Below are positions 18,169 to 26,794 of a DNA stretch of 64,000 bases, piece by piece; the first letter of the stretch is position 1; each line of letters begins with the position of its first letter. The stretch is taken from contig CP130629.1 in NCBI GenBank assembly GCA_030644725.1, forward strand, positions 3,611,501 to 3,675,500, given 5' to 3'. Source of the DNA: Candidatus Electrothrix communis. GTDB taxonomy: Bacteria > Desulfobacterota > Desulfobulbia > Desulfobulbales > Desulfobulbaceae. A model generated the notes under the pieces. The model worked only from the letters and a program-made list of their open reading frames with translations, had not been told where the DNA came from and did no database searches. The translations under genes and the position numbers were made by a program.

Positions 18169-19028
18169 TTTGCCGAAGTCAGTTCAGGATGAATAAGAGC
18201 GGCCATGGTGGAGAGGGTCTCTGCAAAGGTGGCCGGGGAAGGGCTGCACGCCAGGTCCGGGCTGACCACATGCACCTGATCATTCTGGACAGCCGCTATG
18301 GGAAAGCCCTGCCACTTCTTTTTTTCCTCCTGAGCAATGCCGGTTTCACTGCCCATCATGGCGATGATGATGACGTCAGGATTTTTGACCAGCACTTTTT
18401 CGTAGCTGGCTGTGCCGTGCTGCTGATCTCCGATGACGTTGACAGCGCCGCTCAGGGCGATAAAGTCATGGGTGAAGGAGTCTGGTGCTGCCCCAAAAAG
18501 CGGTCGGGAGCCGATCTGTAAAAAAACCTTAGGCCGGGGGAGTTGCGCCGTAGCCACGGCCACGGCTTTCACTTTTTTTTCAGCCTCCCGCACAACCTGT
18601 TCGGCCCGTTCCTCCATGCCGAGAAGCTTGCCGAGTTGACGGAATTGGGTGCAGATTTCGGCAAAGGAGGCAGACTGCGGAAATTGTTCCACCCGCAGGC
18701 CGAGATCGCGGAATTTTTTCAGCTGAACTGGTGAAGTCAGACCGGTTGCCAAGATGAGATCCGGGCGTAGGCTGAGGATTTTTTCAAGGGAGAACTGCAT
18801 GACCGAGCCGATCTTTTTCTTGTCTTGAGCCGCTTCAGGACGGACGCAATAGCTGGTGTTGCCGACCAGGCGGTCTTCCGCCCCGAGCAGGTAAACATTT
18901 TCGGTATTGATCGGCCCGAGGGAGACGATCCGCTGGGGGAAATGGTTCTCTTGCTCTTGGGCCAACCCGGTCAGGGGCAAGGCGCAGGAGAGCAGAGTTA
19001 TGATAAGGAAAAAGGAGGTTGTATACAT
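18165..19028 (-). CDS. BtuF-like periplasmic substrate-binding protein (cobalamin/Fe-chelate family)
   Basis: A 287-residue exported protein with a signal peptide to about residue 23 (PLTGLAQEQ). The class III binding-protein pattern is clear: RIVSLGPINTENVYLLGAEDRLVG at the start of the first lobe, KILSLRPDLILATG, a long linking helix near 140-160, then FIALSGAVNVIGD and KVLVKNPDVIIIAMMG. The family delivers cobalamin, heme or ferric siderophores to BtuCD/FhuBC-type permeases. No permease or ATPase of that type is in the window. It is first in the exbB2 gene pair and close to receptor 1. Confidence 0.85.
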   Translation of the reverse strand: MYTTSFFLIITLLSCALPLTGLAQEQENHFPQRIVSLGPINTENVYLLGAEDRLVGNTSYCVRPEAAQDKKKIGSVMQFSLEKILSLRPDLILATGLTSPVQLKKFRDLGLRVEQFPQSASFAEICTQFRQLGKLLGMEERAEQVVREAEKKVKAVAVATAQLPRPKVFLQIGSRPLFGAAPDSFTHDFIALSGAVNVIGDQQHGTASYEKVLVKNPDVIIIAMMGSETGIAQEEKKKWQGFPIAAVQNDQVHVVSPDLACSPSPATFAETLSTMAALIHPELTSAK

Positions 19029-19132
19029 CTATGTTCTCAATGGTAAAGTTCAGGGGACAGGGTATCTGTTCGAGAAATAAGGAAATAAGGGAAAGGCCCC
19101 AATTGTTTTCTAGAAAATTTAACGTCCCCCTA

Positions 19133-19564
19133 TTAATATGAGCAAAGTTTTTGATATTTTTCCTCATTCCATTCATTTCCCCAAGGGCCACTTTTTTTTA
19201 TGGCTTTACACATTCCTCTTTCTTCTTCGTGAGAAATCAAGGCCCATGGTTGTTGGTCCTTAGTAAGTAAAATGGAGTTAGCTGCTATCCATTTAAGTTC
19301 CCAAGTCACTTTGTTGATATTGTTACAAACAGCCTCAGGGATACCAAAACCAACAGTAATTGGAGGTAAATTGGGTTTGTATTGTTCTAATTCACTGTTT
19401 TTTATTAGCTCTACTTTATTGCATACGAATACATCACTAATCACATCTGATGTATTTTCTGCTGAAAGGCATAAATAAAGCCATGCCGTCGCATTATTTT
19501 CTTCGAATACTGCATAGAGACTTTTTTGGTCGTTATAAGACGACAGGAATAATGGTTGTGTCAT
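19133..19564 (-). CDS. hypothetical protein
   Basis: A 143-residue soluble-looking protein with no signal peptide and no motif I recognise. It contains a Trp-rich C-terminal half (WELKWIAANS, QQPWALISHEEERG, GPWGNEWNEEKY) and three Cys. The composition resembles small cytoplasmic immunity or accessory proteins, but that is only an impression. Codon use is more AT-rich than in neighbouring metal genes. Confidence 0.45.
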   Translation of the reverse strand: MTQPLFLSSYNDQKSLYAVFEENNATAWLYLCLSAENTSDVISDVFVCNKVELIKNSELEQYKPNLPPITVGFGIPEAVCNNINKVTWELKWIAANSILLTKDQQPWALISHEEERGMCKAIKKSGPWGNEWNEEKYQKLCSY

Positions 19565-19630
19565 ATTTTTATATTGCTAACAATGTTAATAAGAAAAGTA
19601 AGGGACAATCTTTTTTTGGAGATTGCGCAT

Positions 19631-19661
19631 CTATGCTGGATGCATCACGCAGGTTAAGCGG
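19631..19661 (+). repeat. 31-bp direct repeat, copy 1 (copy 2 at 21018-21048)
   Basis: CTATGCTGRATGCATCAYGC followed by ARGTTAAGCGG occurs here and at 21018-21048 in the same orientation with only three differences. The two copies bracket the SUI1 gene, the small membrane protein and a gene fragment, so they may be ends or target copies of a mobile segment. Confidence 0.6.
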
Positions 19662-19746
19662 AGAGACAGCTCGTTGCTCAAATCGTCTGATTTCGTTGCA
19701 CTCAATCGGACCTACGATACTGAGGGCATTCATTTACTAGAGATTT

Positions 19747-20106
19747 CTATCCGCCTGATAATTTTACTGTATAGCCCAGTTCTAACAGTTCTTGCTGAAG
19801 AATATCTCGATGATCACCTTGTATCTCAATAGTACCTAATTTTACAGTACCGCCCGTGCCACATTTTTGTTTGAGTTGCTTAGCTAGTTTTTTAAGATCT
19901 TTTTCATCAAGAGGTACTCCAGTTATAATGCATACCCCTGATCCTTTACGGCCTTTGGTTTCTCGACCTATTCGCACAATACTGTCACTGGGAGGTCTCA
20001 GGTATTCCTTACCACAAATACATTCTTTGATGGCATTTTCGCATTTTGGACAGGTCCTCCCGCGCTCTGTGGAATATACAATACCCTTATTTTGTTTTGA
20101 TTTCAT
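19747..20106 (-). CDS. SUI1/eIF1-family translation factor (YciH-like)
   Basis: A 119-residue protein. The C-terminal 70 residues are a SUI1 domain: KGSGVCIITGVPLDEKDLKKL, then GTGGTVKLGTIEIQGDHRD and the terminal LLELGYTVKLSGG. The N-terminus carries a small Cys motif, CPKCENAIKECIC, probably a zinc knuckle. Bacterial homologues bind the small ribosomal subunit and can influence start-codon selection. The gene stands alone. Confidence 0.9.
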   Translation of the reverse strand: MKSKQNKGIVYSTERGRTCPKCENAIKECICGKEYLRPPSDSIVRIGRETKGRKGSGVCIITGVPLDEKDLKKLAKQLKQKCGTGGTVKLGTIEIQGDHRDILQQELLELGYTVKLSGG

Positions 20107-20359
20107 AAATTGACTTCAGGTCTTCTGGTTTACAGAGAATATTAACTTTGATTTCGGTCTCTATAGCTTCTTCTTTACGCGTTTTGGGGTAGGCGTGAGT
20201 TTTTTTCTTGCAATCCAATCCTATTACGTTTCCTCGTCCTCTCCAAAATAAATTTAGCACACAGTTATAACTTCACCTTGACATGGTAATAGGTATTCTT
20301 ATTAAATTATTTTAAGTGATACCAAATATTATATCGATATTTTACAAGGAGTAATAATT

Positions 20360-20839
20360 ATGAGATTATCTATTTCTGAAAAGTACCTAAAGAAACAAAA
20401 GAATATATCGGTCACTTATTCTTTCCTTGGTGGCTTAGCTGTAAGTTTCGTGTTTATTGTATTTGGATTAAACATAGACTATCTTACAAAAGAAGTTTTA
20501 ATTATTGTATCAATACTTTCAATAGTATGGATGCTTTTTCTTGGATTATTGGATAATAGAACCCGTTCTAATGATTTAAGGAATCGCCATATAGAAATAA
20601 AAAAAGATAAAATAGTATTAATTGACTATGAAGTAGAGCATCATATTCCGATTAAATCAATTGCATCAGTAAACATTCAAAACATCAAAGGAGTGATATC
20701 AAGTATAGAATTATCATTAAAGAAAAGCTCAACTTTTATAATTGATAACAGTTTGAAATTTGAAGGTTATGAAGAGATTGAGAGGCTAGCTGATTTTTTA
20801 AGAAGCGCTCTCCCAGAGGAACCTGTGAAAAGCCGTTAA
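20360..20839 (+). CDS. small membrane protein with PH-like domain
   Basis: A 159-residue protein. Two hydrophobic helices (about residues 18-37 and 46-63) are followed by a soluble C-terminal beta-rich part whose pattern (IEIKKDKIVLIDYEVEHHIPIKSIASVNI) resembles bacterial PH-like domains. AAGGAG lies 9 bp before the ATG. It is AT-rich compared with the flanks, which suggests transfer. Function unknown. Confidence 0.55.
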   Translation: MRLSISEKYLKKQKNISVTYSFLGGLAVSFVFIVFGLNIDYLTKEVLIIVSILSIVWMLFLGLLDNRTRSNDLRNRHIEIKKDKIVLIDYEVEHHIPIKSIASVNIQNIKGVISSIELSLKKSSTFIIDNSLKFEGYEEIERLADFLRSALPEEPVKSR

Positions 20840-20879
20840 ACGAATTAATATAAGTACTCGTTAGGTTAAATGGGGGTCA

Positions 20880-20987
20880 GTGCTGCATGCGTTCCTGGAG
20901 CTGCTAAAGCGTCAGGTCGGCTTTGTCAGCTTCGGATTTGTTGATCCCAATTTCTGTGACAAGCCCGATCGCTAAAAAATGTCCCAT
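20880..20987 (-). pseudogene. N-terminal gene fragment
   Basis: An ATG at 20987 opens a 27-codon frame (MGHFLAIGLVTEI...) to a TAG, after which the same frame continues as QLQERMQH to a second stop. The in-frame amber inside an otherwise sensible sequence suggests a broken start of a larger protein whose remainder is missing. Low certainty. Confidence 0.3.
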
Positions 20988-21398
20988 TATGTTGCCCTTT
21001 TTTAGAATTTTGAGAATCTATGCTGAATGCATCATGCAAGTTAAGCGGCGATATTGATTAAAAATCATAATCCGGATATTGCTCAGGTGCCTTTCCGTGA
21101 CGCTCAACAATAACAGGCTCTGATCCATCAGTTTTATTGGAATCTATTTCCTCCACAACGACCAGAAATTCCCAACAATCCCCAAAATCAAAGAAGAACG
21201 TCATTTCCATTCCAGGGGAAAATGAAAACTCTCCAAGCCGAACTTCATCCGTATAAGGCTCACCGCCTCCTACCTCAAGAGATGGATGATTGATGTATCT
21301 TTTCAACCCATAACGATCGTTGTAAATAAACTGATACAGGTGATCATTATAAAACTCAAAAGCCTTGAGAATCTCCTGAAACAGCTATCCCCTTTCTC

Positions 21399-23182
21399 GG
21401 GTACCAACTTAAGCCGGGACAAAATGAACCTCGTCCCAAAAAATCATAACCTGAAATATCGTTTTTGATTGCCAGAAGTCTATGAAAAATAAGTTTATTG
21501 AAAAAATACTTTAACTGCTCGTAAAAAAATAGCATATTTCCGTTATGAAAGCATTAACGGAAAAAATACGATCTATCGGTGGCAGAGTTTTTGCGGCTCT
21601 GGGGAAGTCAGACAAGCTTACCTACGAACAACTGGCAAAAGAAGCGAATACAAGCAAAAGTAGTGCGTTTCGACAAGTTAAAGGAATTCAAAGAAGAAAT
21701 ATCTATCCCGAATCTGTTTTGTGGGAACATGAAGAGGGGTATGAGTGGATTCGCAGGCATTTTTTGCCACCTTGTTGATATTCGGTGTGCAACATGGAAT
21801 AGGAGCGGACACCCTTTCCGAATATTTCAAGGTGCTTCGACTCGACACGCATATCGGGGTATCACCCACGCCTATACGAACCAGACTCTCTCAGCTTCAG
21901 GATGCAATTATCAGGTTTCAAAAAGAAGTTGAACAAAATTATAAAGATGTATTCAAAGAGGTGATCGGTGCGGCGGACGAAACATTTTTCTGCAATGCAC
22001 TCATTCTGGTATTTATGGACCTGTCATCGGGTTATTTAATTTTAGAGGATGTCGCTGATGACAGAAGTTTTGATACCTGGTTTAAAATGTTGGAACCACG
22101 CCTTGAGGAGTTAGGTGTACACGTTCAGCTGATGGTATCTGATCGAGCTAAAGCGTTAATAAAGTTGGCTGTGGTCGGGCTTAAATGTGATCACAACGCT
22201 GATATTTTTCACGGCTTGCACGATATCAGTAAATGGATGGGCTCAACTTTAGGCCGCCGTAAGAGCACGACGAAAAGACAGTTGGATAAGTGCGAGTCAA
22301 GTCTTGAAAAAGCTGAAAAAGAGGAGCAAACAAAAAAATTGTGGCCTCCAAAGTGAAGCAGGTCGAAGAAGCACGGGCTCAAGACCAAAAAGCCACGCAA
22401 GATCTGGATAACTACCGTGGAACAATAAGGAAAATATCAAAAACGGTGCATCCGTTCAAACTGGACGACAATAAACCGCAAGATTCTGCAAACGTTGCAA
22501 AAGAGCTGCGAGAGCAAGCCAAGAATATTGAAACGCTGGCCTGCAAACAAGGTATTAACGACAATACCGGCGTTATGAAGAAATTTAAGAATCAAATAAA
22601 AGAATTGGTCCCATCAATTGATTTTTGGTGGTTGTATGTGTTCACTAACCTGATAGGGCTGGGAAAGAGGAGCAAGGAACTGCTGGATTGGGCAATGTAC
22701 CATCTTTTGCCTACGGTGTATTGGTACAATCAGGCAAGAAAAACTAAGAACCCAACCCTTCGAAAAGAATATGAAAAAGTATGGGAAAAAGCTTTGGTCG
22801 TCTTTCAGGCGCATGCCTTGACTGGAACATTTAGCGAGGATGAGATTTTCTTTTGGCAAAATTGGGCCGAGGAAATGGTGGGAAAATTTCATCGAGCTTC
22901 CTCTGCTGTCGAAGGACGTAACGGATTCTTGTCACAAATTCATCATAATAATAGAGGATTGAATTCAAATCGTCTCAAATCGCTTACCGTTATGCATAAT
23001 TATTTCACAAAACGCTCAGATGGCAGTACAGCAGCGCAACGATTGTTTGGTGAAAAGCCACCGGACTTATTTGAATGGTTGCTGCACCAAGTGGGCGAGT
23101 TGCCCCTGCCTCGTAAGCCGAGAAAACATGTCAAGAGTAACCCTTTGAATTTACTTTCTGTCCCGGCTTAAGTTGGTAGCCT
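21399..23182 (+). mobile_element. insertion sequence, about 1.78 kb, DUF6399-type transposase
   Basis: Perfect 20-bp terminal inverted repeats TACCAACTTAAGCCGGGACA lie at 21402-21421 and, inverted, at 23159-23178. They extend outward by two or three imperfect bases. CTTTCTC at 21392-21398 and 23183-23189 is a probable 7-bp target duplication. The element carries one transposase gene split over three frames and lies inside the pRiA4b ORF-3-like gene. Confidence 0.85.
21545..23171 (+). pseudogene. transposase (DUF6399-like, DDE type), two -1 frame breaks
   Basis: The three consecutive frames are 21545-21778 (N-terminal helix-turn-helix, LTYEQLAKEANTSKSSAFRQV), 21745-22356 (DDE core start with VIGAADETFF and LMVSDRAKALI) and 22341-23171 (C-terminal core with SSAVEGRNGFLSQIHHNNRGL). 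Together they give about 535 residues. Both transitions are -1 shifts at homopolymers, T6 near 21760 and A7 near 22332. They could be programmed frameshifts, as in several IS families, or decay. The third frame ends within the right inverted repeat. Confidence 0.75.
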
Positions 23183-23597
23183 CTTTCTCCATACTCTGCC
23201 GATAGATACTTTAAAAACATGGACCCCTTGTTGAAATGGAGCTTGAGGTGGTGTCAATACGGTGTTCCAATCGGTAAAATACGGCTGAACAGTTGTCCGC
23301 CACAGTTCAAAACTCGCCACCTTAATTTTATCAACTGACGTCTCCAGCAAGAGGAGATCCAACTCCTGTTGCGTTACTTCCCGAGCACTTTCCAGGACAG
23401 CTTTTCCCCAATCCGTTGGAGTAATGTTTTCAATGCGCCACCCTTCCCCTTTATTTGGTTCACCGGATTGAATATCGATAAACCCGAATAATTCCAGCAA
23501 AGCTAGGGAGTGATGTCCCGGCAAATATTTCAGACGGTCCTCTTCTTGCTTATTCCCAGCTATCTTTACTCCATTTTTCGGCATCTTGACGTAAAAT

Positions 23598-23641
23598 GGG
23601 GTCAGAGTGAAATTAAACCAGACTTAATTTTACTCTGACCC
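23598..23641. terminator. long hairpin followed by T-run
   Basis: GGGTCAGAGTGAAATTAA pairs with TTAATTTTACTCTGACCC (about 17 of 18 positions) around an 8-nt loop. TTTTT follows on the plus strand. It sits between the MFS gene and the broken pRiA4b-like gene; on the minus strand only a short T-run follows, so it may also be a dispersed palindromic repeat. Confidence 0.6.
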
Positions 23642-23671
23642 TTTTTACTTCACGGACGCATGAAATATTCT

Positions 23672-24928
23672 TTACAACTTCTGCTGTACCGGTTTGAGAC
23701 ACAGAGCCATCAGTGCAGCTGCGACAAGAAGAGCAGCTGAACAGTAATACGCAAAGGTAAATGTCTGCGTTTTATCATAGACTTGCCCGGCAAGCAGTGA
23801 CAGCGTAAAGCCACCCAGGCCCCAAGCTGTGAAGACCAGTCCATAATTTACACCAAAGTTCCGAATGCCATAGTAATCCTTGGTGATCGACGGAAACAGA
23901 GCAAGGTTAGCGCCGTAGTTTGCCCCGACCAAGGCGGACAGTATTCCAAGAACAAGGCTTGACCCGAGAATATTACCAGCTCCGGCCTGTGACAGGAGGA
24001 GGATTATCACCGCTTGCAGGACGAAACAGCTGAAGAGCGTCGTTTTCCGACCAATCTTATCAGAGAGTATGCCAGCGACTATCCTGCCACCACCATTGCC
24101 AACAGCCAGAATGGCGACAAGAACAAAGCCTAGGCTTACACCGGATTGAATCTCTGCTATTTTTGCGAGCTTAGAAATAATCATCAACCCAGCCCCTGCT
24201 CCGCAGGCATACATGAACCAGAGGGCGTAAAATTGCCAGGTTATAAGCATTTCCTTGGGGTGATACTCCATCTTGGCAGTACTCTTGTTAGCTGGCATAG
24301 GTGGGGTTCCAGCAGGTATATAACCCATTGGGGGAGGCTGAAGAAACTGGGCCAGCCCTACAACAATAATAAGAAAGCCGACACCCAAAATCATCAGAGT
24401 TGTAGAGAGGCTGTAGGCTTGAATTAATGTTTTAACCAGTGGCGCTACATAAACACTTGCCAGTCCAAATCCAGAAACGACAATGCCAGCGATCAGGCCA
24501 GTTCGAGCCGCAGGAAACCACTTGACGGCAGGCGGTGTAGCTGAGGCATAACCAAAGCCAATACCGGCTCCAGCCAGGATTCCAAAGCCGAAGATAAAAC
24601 CAAGGGTGGTTGTTGTCTGGCTGGCTGTCAGCAGGCCAATGCCCACCAGCAAACCACCAATGCTCGCTACTGTTCGAGGACCGATTCGATCCTGCATGCT
24701 TCCTGCTGGCACCATAACCAGCGAGAAGACCAGACAGGCGACTGAGTATGGGAGAGATTTGGCTGCCTCTGACCATCCCCATACATCTGGAATTCCTTTA
24801 CTCACCACGCTCCATGTGTACAGTACACCGAGAGCAAGATTGATGCCAAGACCGGCAAAGACAACTATCCAGCCTTTGTTTTTTACGGTACTTGGCGATG
24901 AGGATACGTTGGATATTTTTTCAGACAT
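23672..24928 (-). CDS. OFA-family MFS transporter (oxalate/formate-antiporter type)
   Basis: A 418-residue inner-membrane protein with about 12 hydrophobic helices. It starts WIVVFAGLGINLALGVLYTWSV, the OFA signature, with the MFS loop motif DRIGPRTVASIGG between helices 2 and 3 and its echo SDKIGRKTTLFSCF in the second half. OFA members exchange small carboxylates such as oxalate, formate or lactate; the substrate here is unknown. The gene appears monocistronic. Confidence 0.85.
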   Translation of the reverse strand: MSEKISNVSSSPSTVKNKGWIVVFAGLGINLALGVLYTWSVVSKGIPDVWGWSEAAKSLPYSVACLVFSLVMVPAGSMQDRIGPRTVASIGGLLVGIGLLTASQTTTTLGFIFGFGILAGAGIGFGYASATPPAVKWFPAARTGLIAGIVVSGFGLASVYVAPLVKTLIQAYSLSTTLMILGVGFLIIVVGLAQFLQPPPMGYIPAGTPPMPANKSTAKMEYHPKEMLITWQFYALWFMYACGAGAGLMIISKLAKIAEIQSGVSLGFVLVAILAVGNGGGRIVAGILSDKIGRKTTLFSCFVLQAVIILLLSQAGAGNILGSSLVLGILSALVGANYGANLALFPSITKDYYGIRNFGVNYGLVFTAWGLGGFTLSLLAGQVYDKTQTFTFAYYCSAALLVAAALMALCLKPVQQKL

Positions 24929-25048
24929 TTGATTTTTTTCCTCGTAGAAGCATTATGCTGCTCATAATCAGAGCCGGATCCTTATTTTTGCCAACAGGTG
25001 ATCCAGCCTGGACCTGAAAGTCAGTGATGTGTTGTATCCATGCACTCT

Positions 25049-25864
25049 TTACCAGTACCAATTCGTTCCAACGCCAATTTCACACTGGACGTTGCTTACC
25101 CCTTCTACGCCTCCTGCTATTTGAGGAATCAACTCCAATGCTTTAACTGAATTGGCAGTACCATCAATGATAACCTCTCCGTCATTTGCTTGTACCTGGA
25201 TAGCAGCACAGTTGGTCGCAGGATTATTGGCCAATGTGGCCCAGACTCTGCAACTCAGCCTGAAGTCCTCAAAAATTTTCTGGTTTTCAGGGGAAGGCAT
25301 AAACTCCTTTTGTTCCGCAATGCTGGCAATAGCTGTACAGGCAGTCTCCGTACTAACTTTATCCAAATTCAAAATCAAATCATAGAGACTGGGGTCCTTC
25401 CAGTCAACATTGAAGAGCAGCTTGGTCCACCGGCTTCGATCCTTGCTTACCCGCTGGATACGAGCAATGGCTTTTTCTTTGCTTTGCGGTTCTCTTTTCA
25501 TAAGAGCTTCTACGCGGTACTCCATGTTGGCAATTATCCTGACCCGAAGTACCTGGGGAAGATGCGAGAGAAGCAGATGACCATTGACCCCATGGTAAAC
25601 AAGATTTCCATCTTTCGCATGTGCCAGGATAGCAGCCGTTATACACTTTACGTATGCCAGGCGCTTGCCGGGAACCTGCTGCCAGAATGGTGGAGCTCCA
25701 TTCATTGTTTTATTTATAGCTGTTTCTGGAATGCCGTAGTCCCTAGCTATTTCGTGGAGCACTTTTTCCCGGCTGAGAATAGGGTAGTCAAGGTCCTTGG
25801 CAAGTTGGGAGGCAACGTCTTTGCTTCCTCCATAGGTACCTCGACTAATAGTAATAATTGCCAT
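25049..25864 (-). CDS. cytidylate-kinase-like protein with C-terminal BON domain
   Basis: A 271-residue cytoplasmic protein. Residues 1-190 match the cytidylate-kinase-like family (MAIITISRGTYGGSKDVASQLA, the P-loop variant GTYGGS, and REKVLHEIARDYGI). The C-terminal 75 residues look like a BON domain (CRVWATLANNPATNCAAIQV, DGEVIIDGTANSVKALELIPQIAGGVEGV). The fusion suggests a nucleotide-binding regulator rather than a classical CMP kinase; no substrate can be assigned. It lies upstream of the MFS gene in the same orientation, with about 120 bp between them. Confidence 0.8.
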   Translation of the reverse strand: MAIITISRGTYGGSKDVASQLAKDLDYPILSREKVLHEIARDYGIPETAINKTMNGAPPFWQQVPGKRLAYVKCITAAILAHAKDGNLVYHGVNGHLLLSHLPQVLRVRIIANMEYRVEALMKREPQSKEKAIARIQRVSKDRSRWTKLLFNVDWKDPSLYDLILNLDKVSTETACTAIASIAEQKEFMPSPENQKIFEDFRLSCRVWATLANNPATNCAAIQVQANDGEVIIDGTANSVKALELIPQIAGGVEGVSNVQCEIGVGTNWYW

Positions 25865-26260
25865 ATACGTTCTCCTCTAAGTAGGTGAGCAAAAAGAATT
25901 CAACATTTTTTTTGATGCAAAATGCACAAAAAATTCGGTCCCGACATTTTTCAGTAACGTCCTGGCAACCAGGATTGCTTCTTTTGCTGTCGATTTCCTC
26001 ATATTATGCCCCGTGTTGTTGGGTCAGACGCGATTGATTTTTCTATCTTAATTGATTATCCTGTTAAAATCAATCGAGTTTGAAAGAGGTGGCGGAAGGC
26101 TTTTTCCGGCGGGGTACGGATTGGATGGGCAATTCAGGAATCTGTATAGCTGCTTGTGGAACAGCCGGGAATCGGCAGACCCGGACAGGTTGCGGGCACC
26201 GGAGAGCTGGTTGTCTCAGCGGACTTGCGTATGTTATCCCCTATTTTGAACAGGGCGGTA

Positions 26261-26345
26261 GTGGTATCATGCTGGGAATCATGCATATTTCCATGAAATG
26301 TGGCCTGGGTCCTTTTGATTTATCAGAAATCAATCGATTCCGACC
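26261..26345 (+). repeat. 85-bp direct repeat, copy 1 (copy 2 at 26712-26795)
   Basis: Both copies share ATCATGCAT, TTCCATGAAAT, GTCCTTTTGAT, TATCAG and AATCAATCGA in the same order and spacing. The second copy ends at the stop codon of the radical SAM gene. They bracket the candidate small RNA. Confidence 0.65.
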
Positions 26346-26469
26346 CCATTGATTCATGCGTTGCGCACATACCCGTCCCCATCATCACGGACAAAATATG
26401 ATAAAAAAATAACTGCTCATTAAAGATGAGTATATTTTTTCCGTTTGCAGGAGAAAAGAAAAAAATAAC

Positions 26470-26492
26470 AATGAGAATGCAAGTCATTATCG
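26470..26492 (+). promoter_or_regulatory. Fur-box-like palindrome
   Basis: AATGAGAATGCAAGTCATTA followed by TCG resembles the classical Fur site (GATAATGAT/ATCATTATC half-sites). It lies 26 bp upstream of the -35-like TTGACA at 26518. Prediction by eye only. Confidence 0.4.
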
Positions 26493-26517
26493 TTTAATAT
26501 TATAAGGAAAAATATTA

Positions 26518-26657
26518 TTGACAAAGTCTTTCTATTAAGGTTACAAATCATAATATGAAGATAATTGAAAGTGCCATCCACTAAAGATGAATCTGCGGGT
26601 ATCTTCAGTCACACCTCCTCTTTTCGGGCAGCTCTACTCTTGGGCTGCCCCCTTTTT
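26518..26657 (+). ncRNA. candidate small RNA with its own promoter and terminator
   Basis: TTGACA at 26518-26523, an 18-bp spacer and TACAAA give a plausible promoter, so the transcript would begin near 26554. It ends in a Rho-independent terminator at 26626-26657 (GGGCAGC stem, 11-nt loop, GCTGCCC, then CCTTTTT). The roughly 100-nt product holds only very short frames. A Fur-like site lies just upstream, so an iron-regulated small RNA is a reasonable hypothesis. Confidence 0.45.
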
Positions 26658-26794
26658 ATTTCATATCACTTCAATTATACGACATTTATTTATTTCTTGT
26701 TAAATATGTAAGTGTTATCATTCTGCGCATCATGCATGCTTCCATGAAATTGCCTGAGTCCTTTTGATCTATCAGGAATCAATCGAGTCCGAGC

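Larger units (their letters stand above)
21058..23584 (-). pseudogene. pRiA4b ORF-3-like protein gene interrupted by an insertion sequence
   Basis: The 5' part (23584 to about 23183) encodes about 130 residues ending in HVFKVSIGRVWRK, the usual start of a pRiA4b ORF-3/IS1096-passenger-like domain. The 3' part (21398 to 21058) encodes its continuation: HLYQFIYND, then RYINHPSLE and the FFFDFGDCWEFLV core. The insertion at 21399-23182 separates them. Joined across the 7-bp duplication, the frame runs on as KGIAVSGDS, then needs a one-base shift to reach the FYNDHLYQF frame, so the gene was also frameshifted. It is non-functional as it stands. Confidence 0.7.
25865..26794. other. 930-bp intergenic region with repeats and a candidate small RNA
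   Basis: No protein gene is convincing here. The region contains an 85-bp direct repeat (26261-26345 and 26712-26795, about 80 percent identical), a Fur-box-like palindrome, a promoter-like pair and a strong terminator on the plus strand. Frames across 26052-26352 overlap the repeat and have no ribosome-binding site. Confidence 0.5.

Noticed and set aside
26052-26352. Overlapping plus-strand frames of 65 and 90 codons
   Set aside because: They overlap the 85-bp repeat, have no ribosome-binding site, and show no recognisable family.
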